In this document: piece by piece, positions 10,101 to 22,100 of the stretch | Numbering within the stretch: the stretch's first letter is position 1 | Layout of the letters: each line of letters opens with the position of its first letter | Source: RUG806 sp963624415 | GTDB taxonomy: Bacteria; Bacillota; Clostridia; Oscillospirales; Acutalibacteraceae | Length of the DNA: 26,410 nt | Direction of reading: 5' to 3' | NCBI GenBank assembly: GCA_963624415.1 | Contig: CAVFPQ010000011.1 | Span: 1-26,410 of the forward strand | Made by a program: the position numbers and the translations under genes | Notes under the pieces: model-generated | Told to the model about the DNA's origin: nothing | Database searches by the model: none | Seen by the model: the letters and a program-made list of their open reading frames with translations, nothing else

Positions 10101-13100
10101 CTTCTGTCACTCGTAATCGATGTTCTTGAATACAAGCAGAACGCCGCAACGGTAGTTGAACTCGCTAACATTAATATAAGCGTTGAAATTATCGAAGCAG
10201 TTGTTGACTTCCTGCATTCAAATCTCACAGTAGAAAACAAGCCCTTCGACTGGTTCTACTTTGACGATACCTACACCCTTTACGAAACAGACGCGGACGG
10301 CAAGCTTGTTGTTAAGGATCCCGCTCCCGAAACTCCCGGAACGGATGCCGAAACACTTGCCAAGTTCACAAACTCCATTAACTATCTGACATATGCTTCC
10401 GACTGGACAGAGGAAACAAGCGAGTATATCTATCAGAACAGAAATACGATTATTTCAGACGTTCTCAAGCTCGCAAATGCCGATGAAACCGATCTCGGCA
10501 AGATTGTTTCAGACGCCGTAAATCTCAACGAGATGATTTACACGGCAGACAATCTCAACAAGATTCTCGATCTTGTACAGCCTCTGCTTTCGAGCGTAGA
10601 CGATTCACTTCTCAGCCTTCTTAACATTGTTCTTGATATCGACCTGTCCGAGCTTAAGAACATGGAGCACTTCAAAGCGGAAGACATAAACGGCGACAGA
10701 ACAAAATTTGTAAGCGCTCTTACAAATATGCTTGAGCCCGCATTCCCGATTCTTGACTGGCTGCTCTTCGGCAAGGATATTCAGTACTTTGATAAGAAGC
10801 AGTCCGACGGCACTATTGAAGCTCTCATAAGCATCGGCGGTGCAAACGGATACGAAAACGGCCTTGTACCTCTCCTTGAGGCTCTGGGCGTAACACTTCC
10901 CAATATCAAGGAAGGCGCAACAACAAAGGACGTATTCTATGTTCTTGTTAACAACGTACTTTCAAGAGCCGAAGGCATCCTCGCTAACCCCGTTGACGAA
11001 GTAATCGCTCTTCTTCCCGAGCTTCTCTACTTCATTAACGCAAACGGTCTTGCGACATGCGTAAACAACCTCCTTGCAGGCCCCGTTGCTCTCCTTGAAA
11101 AGATTAACCCCGCACTTGGCGAAAACGCTATCGACCTCGATACACTCCTCAACAAGGTTATCGAAGGCGCGGATATGGAAATCGACCTCGACCTTGACAA
11201 GCTCGATCTCCTTTCAATAGCAACTATCGTTGAACAGGCAACAGGTGTTGAGCTTACCGACATCTTCACCGAAAACAAGATAGACAAGTTCTTCTTCGGT
11301 CAGATGGTATACTACGATTCAGCCGCCGCAGGTGCTCACTTCAAGATGAGCTACTCAAGCGAGCAGGGTCCCGCGGATATGCTCACATTCATCGTTAACC
11401 TCGCCATTGAAGTTCTTATGTATAAGGACGAAGCAAACGGCAAGGATAACGCAAAGGCTATCGACATTCTCATAAGCGGCAAAGACCCGAACACAGGCGA
11501 GCCTCTTAACGAGACTGTAACCTCCATCGTTGACATTCTTAAGGGACTCAAGGACGCAAGCGAAGTAACCGCCGATATGAACTGGAATTACTTCGACGAA
11601 ACAGTTGATCTCGCCGAAAACGAAATCACCGTTCCCTCAAATGCGTTCGTATACCTCAACTACTCCAACGACTGGACATACAAGAAGGCAAACGACATTG
11701 ATGCTTCCATCGAAGGCCTCGTACTTGACATAATCAATATGAACAAGTCCGACGACGAAAAGGTTTCATCCTTCGCCGACTTCCTTAAGGACATTCAGCT
11801 CGATTCCTTCCTGACAGCCGAAAACCTCAACAAGATTTATGATATGATAGCCGGTCTTATCGGCGGCGACGATGCGGCAATCCCCGCTTCACTCCTTACC
11901 CTCGCTGGCATGGTTCTCAACGCCGACCTTACGACATTCAACTATCAGTATCACTTCGAAGCAAAGCAGGAAGGCATAGTTTACCTGACAGACAGCCCCA
12001 CGGGACTTCTTTACAGAGTAGACACCTTCACCGCAAATGACTCCGAGCACACCGGCAAGATTTACGCAATTGATTCTTCCGATGACTTCGCAAAGGGTCT
12101 CTCACTCGTCATCTCTCCCGCAGAGCAGCTTCTCGGCTGGCTTCTCCTCGGCAACAGCTTCGGCTTCTTCGTATCAAGTGCCGACGGCAATGTTGACGCT
12201 GACGGTGTTCGTCAGACAGGCGAGCTCATCAGATTCGCAGGCTCCGACGGCTACGGCAACGGCCTTGCACTTCTTCTTGAAGCACTCGGCTGCGAAGGCC
12301 TTAAGAAGTCCTCCGAATACAAAAACTGCGGCGAACTCATTGAGGACGTTATCTCCTCCGTACTCGCAAGAGCGGACGAAATCCTCAAGAACCCCGTAGA
12401 AGAAATTACGGCTCTTATCCCCGAACTTCTCTACTTCATCAATGCGGGCGGTCTTAACGTTGTTGTTACAAAGCTTGCCGCTCCCGTAATCAATGCTCTC
12501 GATAAGGTCGAGCCTCTCACAGGCAAGAAGGTAGACATTGATACACTCCTTACAGACGTTCTTAAGAATGTTCTCGGCGACAAGGCTCCCGAAGACTTCA
12601 CATTCACACTTGCAGGTGTAAACCTTCAGTGGGTAATCGACTTTGCGGAACTGTTCACCGGCATCGAAATCAGCGACGCTATCGGCTACGGCCTCGAGAA
12701 GTTCGCTCTCGGTGTTGTTAAGGAATACAACACAGCTTCAAACTATGAGCACGCATACAAGATGGTATACTCCGAGGACGACAACGGCGACGACAATGCA
12801 CGTGACAGAGCAGACCTCATCACAATCATTCTCAGCCTCGTACTTGACGTACTTGAGTATGACCCGCAGGGCGACTACACTTATCCCAATGCAGACGCCA
12901 TTGCAAAGCTCATCAACAGCGATTCAGTATCCGCAGACATGATTAAGGGTATCATTACCATAATCAACGGCTACGGCGTCTCAGGCACAAAGCCCATTGA
13001 CTGGTTCTACTTCGATTCCGAGAAATCGGCATACAACGAAGACGGAACGGTTAAGGATCCGGCTCCCACCTATGACGAAAACAGTGTAACGGGCGTTCCC

Positions 13101-16100
13101 GAAAACACAATCAACTATCTCACATATGCTTCCGACTGGAACAGAGAGACAGCTGAATATCTCGACAACAACCTTGAAGCCATCATCGGCGAGGTTCTCA
13201 ACCTTACCGGCAAATCCGGCACAAACGTTGCAGAGATTATAGCCGACACCTTCAGCGTATCCGACCTCTACACAGCAGACAACCTCAATGCGATTGTAAA
13301 TGCTGTAACCGGTCTTACAGGCAAGGTATCCGGTTCTATCATTAAGGTTGCGGGCATAGTTCTCGGTGCGGACCTTACCGCATACGACACCATGACCTTC
13401 ACAGACGAGCAGATCGTTGACAAGGCAACATTCGTAAACGGCCTTGTTCAGGTTCTCACTCCTCTCACTCCGCTCCTTGACTGGCTGCTCTTCGGCGATG
13501 ATATTGCATACTTCAGCGCTAAAGATCACCCCGATCAGGATGTAAGCAAAGTTCCCGCAAAGGATCTTATCAAGCTTTCGGGCTACAACGGCTACGCAAG
13601 CGGTCTTGTTCCGATACTTGAGGCTCTCGGCATTACACTTCCCGACTGCACAACAGTTGAGTCAAGCTCCGAAATCCTCGGTGACGTAGTAACAGCGGCA
13701 CTCGACAGAGTTGAAGGCATCCTCGCAAATCCCGTTGACGAAGTTCTCGGACTTCTTCCCAACATTCTCTACTTCATCAATGCCAACGGTATCTCCGCTT
13801 CTGTTCAGAACCTTCTCGGCGCGGGTCTGTCCCTCGTTGACGCGGTTAACAACAGCGGTCTCCTCGGCAAGAACGATGACGGCACATTCAAGACAATCGA
13901 CCTCAACGCCATTATCAACGACGCTCTCGCAGGCCTCGAGATTAACGGCAACAAGGTTAATGTCACAATCGATATCAATAATCTTGACCTTCTCGCGATA
14001 GTAAAGATTATCGAAGGTATCACAGGTCTTAACATCACCGACATAGTTGCGGCTGACAAGCTTGACAACTTCCGTGTAGGACAGATTTCTTACTTCAAGT
14101 CCTCCAACGGTCAGGCGGCGTTCAAGATGAGCTACTCCGATACTCAGGGCAGAATCGATATGCTCACAATCCTCATTAACTTCGTACTTGAAGTAATCAT
14201 GGACGAAAACAATGCGGCGGCTATCGAAAAGCTCATGAACCTCGAAGATGGCACAGTTGTCAAGATAGTAAATGTTCTCGGCGGCACAGACGTTCAGTTC
14301 AACGCCAAGACATTCAACTGGAACTACTTCGACAAGAACGTAACTCTCGGCGAAAACATCACAGTTCCCGCATACTCATTTGTATATCTCAACTATGCAA
14401 ATGACTGGACCTATGACAAGGCTGCATACCTTGACAGCGGTCTTAAGGATCTTGTAAACGGCATCATCAAGATGACAGCTAAGGACGGCGATCCCGTAAC
14501 AGTTGAAGAGCTTATCGCAAAGAACGTTGACCTCAACGAACTTGTATTCAAGCCCGAAACCCTTAACTCTCTTCTTAATACCGTATCCGGTCTGTTCTAC
14601 GGCGAAAACGCTGTAATAGGTCAGCACCTCGGTGAGGTTGCCGGACTTATCCTCGGCGGTGAGCTTGCACAGTGGAATGGCAACTATTCATTCGAAGCAT
14701 ATGATGAGTCCAACGCATACAATGAAGGCGACGCATCCGGACTTCTTTACAGAGTAGAAGACGGCAAGGCAATCTTCGCTATTGAAGATGCCGAAGACTT
14801 CATTGCAGGTCTCATCAAGATTCTCAATCCTCTTGAGAAACTCCTCTCCTGGCTGCTTCTCGGTGACAGCTATGAGTTCTTCGTAGCAAACACCATCAAC
14901 ACAGACTCCACTCAGGATACAATCATCAAGATAGGCGGACAGAACGGCTACAAGAACGGTCTTGTTTACCTGCTTGAGGCACTCGGCGTAGAAGGACTTA
15001 AATCCGACTATGCAGATGCAAGCGCACTCCTCAAGGATGTTCTTACAGGTCTTGTAAAGAGAGTTGAAGGCATCCTCGCAAATCCGATTGACGAAGTACT
15101 CGCTCTTATTCCCGAGCTTATCTACTTCATCAACGCAAACGGTCTCGGCGTAACGGTTTACAATATGCTCGGCTCCGTAATCAATATCTATGACGCTATT
15201 GCAGGTGCAGGTCTCCTTGACAGCATCGAAGCCGTAAAGGATTACAATAACGGCACAGAGCTTGCAAACGGCCTCCTTACAAAGGTTCTTCAGGATCTTG
15301 AAATCAACGGTGAAAAGGCATTTGCGGACGTAACGTTCGACATTGACAACATCAACCTCGGTTGGGCTATTGACCTTGTCGAAAAGGCAACAGGCCTTGA
15401 CCTCACAACAAACATCAACTCCCTGTCAACATTCGCAATCGGCGAAGTTTACAAGTACGACTCGGCATCGGGCAAGGATGCATACAAGATGCGCTTTGCA
15501 GAAACCGGCAACGGCACAGACAAGGCACGCGACAGAGCCGACATGATCACAATCGTACTCAGCTATCTTATCGACCTTCTCGGTATCGAGCAGAATCAGA
15601 CAAAGATAGAAGAGCTTGTAGGTCTCAACTCCGGCACAATCGCTTCCGTACTCGCACTTCTTAAGGATTACGAAATAAAGATTGACGCAAAGATTAACTG
15701 GTTCTATTTCGATGATACCGTAACGGTAGAAACGATAGATGCCACAACCGACCTTAAGTCATTTACTCCTTCAATCAACTATCTGACCTATGCCTCCATG
15801 TGGACCGAGAATATAGCCGATTATCTCGACACCAACCTTAACGATGTTATCGCAACGGTTCTTGAGATGGTTGCTTCCGACTCCGACAAGGGCAAGACGG
15901 TAGCAGAGCTTGTAAAGGGTATGTTCAATCCCGAAACTCAGCTCTACACAGGCGAAATGCTTCAGAAGATAGCTGACGCGGTTGTAAATCTCACATCCAA
16001 GATTGACGCAAACGTTCTCAACACAATAGGTCTTGTACTTGACGTTGACCTTGCCGCATACTCCAAGATGGACTTCGGCACGGGCAAGATAGGTAAGGAC

Positions 16101-19100
16101 GATTTCATCGACGGCATCTGCGAGATAATCAAGCCCTTAAGCGGTGTTCTTGACTGGCTCCTCTTCGGCGATGACTACGGCTTCTTCTCAAACGACAAGA
16201 CTAAGGTTCAGAACCTTATCGTCATCAACGGCTATCAGGGTTACGCATACGGCCTTGTACCTCTCCTTGAGGCTCTCGGCGTAAAAGTTCCCACTGTAAC
16301 AGCCGACGCAAATACCGACAATACGGTAAACGGTCTTGTAACCGCTATCGTAGACAGAATGAACGAGATTCTCGCAGATCCTGTTGAAGAAGCTCTCGCA
16401 CTCATTCCGAACATTCTCTACTTCATCAACGCCAACGGTCTTGCGGCTGCCGTAAATCACCTTCTCGGTGCGGCACTCGGACTTGTCAATAAGGTAAATG
16501 AAGAAAAGCTCATCACAAAGCTCGGACTTTCACTTGACCTTAACGGCGACGGCGTAAACGATGAAACAATTGATCTTAACGGACTTGTCAACAAGCTCCT
16601 TAAGGACAATAACATCAACGTAACAATCGATATCTCCAATATCACTCTTATTACGATAATCAAAGTCGTTGAAGCCCTCACAGGCCTTGACCTTGAAACA
16701 TTCGTAAAGGAGAACGGTATCGAAAACTTCTATCTCGGTCAGATAACATACTTCGAATCCGCAAACGGCTCAGCCGCATTCAAGATGGAATATGTATCCG
16801 GCGCGGAAGCCAAGAGCAGAGGCGACCTTATAACGGTTGTTGTTAACTACCTCATTGAAGCTGTTCTTTACGGCGACAATGCAACGGTTATCGACAAGCT
16901 TATAAGCGGCACCAATGAAGACGGCACTCCCAAGAAGGATACCGTATCCGAAATTATCGAGCTGCTCGAAAAGCTTGGCGGTGAAACCGAAGACAAGAAT
17001 GCCGTACCTTTCAACTGGAACTACTTCGACAAGAACGTAACTCTCAGCGAAGACATCACAGTTCCCGCATACTCATTTGTATATCTCAACTATGCAAATG
17101 ACTGGACCTATGACAAGGCTGCATACCTTGACAGCGGTCTTAAGGATCTTGTAAACGGCATCATCAAGATGACAGCTAAGGACGGCGATCCCGTAACAGT
17201 TGAAGAGCTTATCGCAAAGAACGTTGACCTCAACGAACTTGTATTCAAGCCCGAAACCCTTAACTCTCTTCTTAATACCGTATCCGGTCTGTTCTACGGC
17301 GAAAACGCTGTAATAGGTCAGCACCTCGGTGAGGTTGCCGGACTTATCCTCGGCGGTGAGCTTGCACAGTGGAATGGCAACTATTCATTCGAAGCATATG
17401 ATGAGTCCAACGCATACAATGAAGGCGACGCATCCGGACTTCTTTACAGAGTAGAAGACGGCAAGGCAATCTTCGCTATTGAAGATGCCGAAGACTTCAT
17501 TGCAGGTCTCATCAAGATTCTCAATCCTCTTGAGAAACTCCTCTCCTGGCTGCTTCTCGGTGACAGCTATGAGTTCTTCGTAGCAAACACCATCAACACA
17601 GACTCCACTCAGGATACAATCATCAAGATAGGCGGACAGAACGGCTACAAGAACGGTCTTGTTTACCTGCTTGAGGCACTCGGCGTAGAAGGACTTAAAT
17701 CCGACTATGCAGATGCAAGCGCACTCCTCAAGGATGTTCTTACAGGTCTTGTAAAGAGAGTTGAAGGCATCCTCGCAAATCCGATTGACGAAGTACTCGC
17801 TCTTATTCCCGAGCTTATCTACTTCATCAACGCAAACGGTCTCGGCGTAACGGTTTACAATATGCTCGGCTCCGTAATCAATATCTATGACGCTATTGCA
17901 GGTGCAGGTCTCCTTGACAGCATCGAAGCCGTAAAGGATTACAATAACGGCACAGAGCTTGCAAACGGCCTCCTTACAAAGGTTCTTCAGGATCTTGAAA
18001 TCAACGGTGAAAAGGCATTTGCGGACGTAACGTTCGACATTGACAACATCAACCTCGGTTGGGCTATTGACCTTGTCGAAAAGGCAACAGGCCTTGACCT
18101 CACAACAAACATCAACTCCCTGTCAACATTCGCAATCGGCGAAGTTTACAAGTACGACTCGGCATCGGGCAAGGATGCATACAAGATGCGCTTTGCAGAA
18201 ACCGGCAACGGCACAGACAAGGCACGCGACAGAGCCGACATGATCACAATCGTACTCAGCTATCTTATCGACCTTCTCGGTATCGAGCAGAATCAGACAA
18301 AGATAGAAGAGCTTGTAGGTCTCAACTCCGGCACAATCGCTTCCGTACTCGCACTTCTTAAGGATTACGAAATAAAGATTGACGCAAAGATTAACTGGTT
18401 CTATTTCGATGATACCGTAACGGTAGAAACGATAGATGCCACAACCGACCTTAAGTCATTTACTCCTTCAATCAACTATCTGACCTATGCCTCCATGTGG
18501 ACCGAGAATATAGCCGATTATCTCGACACCAACCTTAACGATGTTATCGCAACGGTTCTTGAGATGGTTGCTTCCGACTCCGACAAGGGCAAGACGGTAG
18601 CAGAGCTTGTAAAGGGTATGTTCAATCCCGAAACTCAGCTCTACACAGGCGAAATGCTTCAGAAGATAGCTGACGCGGTTGTAAATCTCACATCCAAGAT
18701 TGACGCAAACGTTCTCAACACAATAGGTCTTGTACTTGACGTTGACCTTGCCGCATACTCCAAGATGGACTTCGGCACGGGCAAGATAGGTAAGGACGAT
18801 TTCATCGACGGCATCTGCGAGATAATCAAGCCCTTAAGCGGTGTTCTTGACTGGCTCCTCTTCGGCGATGACTACGGCTTCTTCTCAAACGACAAGACTA
18901 AGGTTCAGAACCTTATCGTCATCAACGGCTATCAGGGTTACGCATACGGCCTTGTACCTCTCCTTGAGGCTCTCGGCGTAAAAGTTCCCACTGTAACAGC
19001 CGACGCAAATACCGACAATACGGTAAACGGTCTTGTAACCGCTATCGTAGACAGAATGAACGAGATTCTCGCAGATCCTGTTGAAGAAGCTCTCGCACTC

Positions 19101-22100
19101 ATTCCGAACATTCTCTACTTCATCAACGCCAACGGTCTTGCGGCTGCCGTAAATCACCTTCTCGGTGCGGCACTCGGACTTGTCAATAAGGTAAATGAAG
19201 AAAAGCTCATCACAAAGCTCGGACTTTCACTTGACCTTAACGGCGACGGCGTAAACGATGAAACAATTGATCTTAACGGACTTGTCAACAAGCTCCTTAA
19301 GGACAATAACATCAACGTAACAATCGATATCTCCAATATCACTCTTATTACGATAATCAAAGTCGTTGAAGCCCTCACAGGCCTTGACCTTGAAACATTC
19401 GTAAAGGAGAACGGTATCGAAAACTTCTATCTCGGTCAGATAACATACTTCGAATCCGCAAACGGCTCAGCCGCATTCAAGATGGAATATGTATCCGGCG
19501 CGGAAGCCAAGAGCAGAGGCGACCTTATAACGGTTGTTGTTAACTACCTCATTGAAGCTGTTCTTTACGGCGACAATGCAACGGTTATCGACAAGCTTAT
19601 AAGCGGCACCAATGAAGACGGCACACCCAAGAAGCAGACTGTTGCGGCTATAATCAATATGCTCGAAAAGCTCGGCACAGAATCGCTTCCCGGTGACTTC
19701 CACTGGAACTACATGAACGAAGACGGTGACAATGCAACGCCCGCGACAGAGTATGATCTTATTACTCTTCCCGCAACTCCGTTCAACAACCACCTGACAT
19801 ACTGCACAGACTGGACTCAGAAAACAGCTGATTATCTCTATGAGAATCTCGGCACACTTGTTGACACCATCATCAAGATGACCGGCAAGGGCGAAAAGCT
19901 CACCGACCTCATCGGCGACATGGGCAGCAAGATTTACACAGCCGACAACCTCAACAAGATCCTTGACCTCACCAAGAAGCTCTATGATCTTGCAGACAAG
20001 AAGGTAATCAATCTTATCGGTCTTGTTCTCAGCTGTGACCTTTCAAGCTGGGAGAGCATGCACTTCGAAGCAAGCGAAATCACCGATTCCGCATCCTTCG
20101 CGGCAGGTCTCATACAGATTGTCAAACCCATCTATCCGCTCCTTAACTGGCTGCTCTTCGGTTCAACCTATGGCTTCTTCGTAAGCGATAAGTACACCGA
20201 GGCAACAGGCACGCAGGAAACACTCATCAATATAGCAGGCGCAGACGGTTACATTAACGGCATCGCTCCTCTGCTTATAGCTCTGGGTGTTGAGCTTCCC
20301 GAATACTCCGACGGCTACAAGTGCGCCACACCCGTAAAGGTTAACGGCATAGAGACCGACTTCTTCAGCGCGGTTATCAACTCCGTGGTTACAAGAGTAA
20401 ACGATGTTCTCGCCAACCCCGTTAACGAAGCACTTGATCTCCTTCCCGGACTTCTCTACTTCATCAATGCAAACGGCGTATCCACAGCGGCATACAACCT
20501 CCTTGGCGGCGTTCTCAACGCGGTTAACGTTCTTGTTGAAGAAGGCGTTATCTCACTTGACGGCGGCTCCATCGAAGAGTATGTAGAAAACACATTAGGC
20601 CTCAATGTAAAGAACCTTGACCTTGAAGGAATAATCACATTCCTTGAGAATAAGGAATACACCAAGGGCATTAAGATTAACGACGTATTCAAGGGTACAT
20701 ACGAAGTCAGCGAAGACGGCACTGTTAAGTTTACGGCAAATGCCGAAGGCGGCGACAACATCCTCGAAAAGTTCTACTGCGGTGATGTAGTAAGCTACAC
20801 CTACGGCGGCAAGAACGGCTGGAAGATGGTAACCAAGGACGGCGAAGGCAAGGGCGACATGATCACCACTCTGCTTTCAATCGTACTTGACGTACTCTTC
20901 TATGACGGCAACGAAGACGCTATCGCGGAGCTTATCGGCTCGTTCGTAGACGGCTTCACAGTCGAGAACTTCCAAATACTCAAGGCACTGCTCACAACGG
21001 GCGTTGACCTTGAAGGCGCACTTAAGGATATCGACTGGGTATACTTCAACGAGTATGCAACCGATGAAGAACGCACAGCGGCAATCAAAGCTGTACTTCT
21101 TGATCCCGCATCCAATGTACTTCCCTCAACCAAGCCCGAGCGTACTACTCATTATCTTGAGTATGACAACAACTGGAACGCGGACACAGCGAATTACATT
21201 GATGCAAACATAAACGAAATCGCGGATCTTGTAATAACCAAGTTCACGGACTACACAAGCCTTAACGACATTCTCGATAAGGAAGTCAAGTCGAAGCTCT
21301 ACACAGCCGACACCGTAAACTGGCTCCTCGGCAAGATAAGCGGCGCTCTCGAGAAACTCGATGATTCTCTTATAGATGTAATCGGTGTTGCTCTTGACGT
21401 TGACCTCAAGGCTCTGTGCAAGACAGTTGAAGCTAATGAGGTTACAGACAAGGCGTCGTTTGTTGCGGTTCTCAGCAACAGACTCGCAAACATCGGCAAC
21501 GTACTTGATTGGATACTCTTCAATCAGCAGATGACATTCTTCACCGACCTCGCAACAGGTGCCGACGCTATGATTACTCTTAACGGCGGCGAAGGCTACA
21601 AGTACGGACTTGCTCCGATACTCGGTGCTCTCGGTGTTGATACATTCGTAAGCGTTCCCGAAAAAGCGGCGGAGAACTCCTCCATTACAGCGGCGGTTCT
21701 TCCCGAACTCCTTACAAACGTATGCGACAGAATTGATGAAATTCTCGCAAATCCGATAGATGAAGTTCTTGCTCTTCTTCCCGAGCTTATCTACTTCATC
21801 AACGCAGACGGTGTGGTTGTATCCGCACAGAACCTTGTGGCTCCCATCGATGTACTTCTTTCGACAGTCGGCGAGCAGATCGGCAAGGATGACCTTACAT
21901 TCTCAAGTCTCATCAAGTTCGACCTCGGCTCACTCAACTTCAAGGAAGGCGGCATACTTAACCTTGTAAAAGACAAGACCGGCATTGATGTTTACAGCCC
22001 GATAGGCGAGTACCTGCAGAAGTTCTACTTCGGCAAGCTCGAGTCCTACACCACATACGGTGATGTCGGCGGCTTCAAGATGGTTTACTCCGATGAAGAT

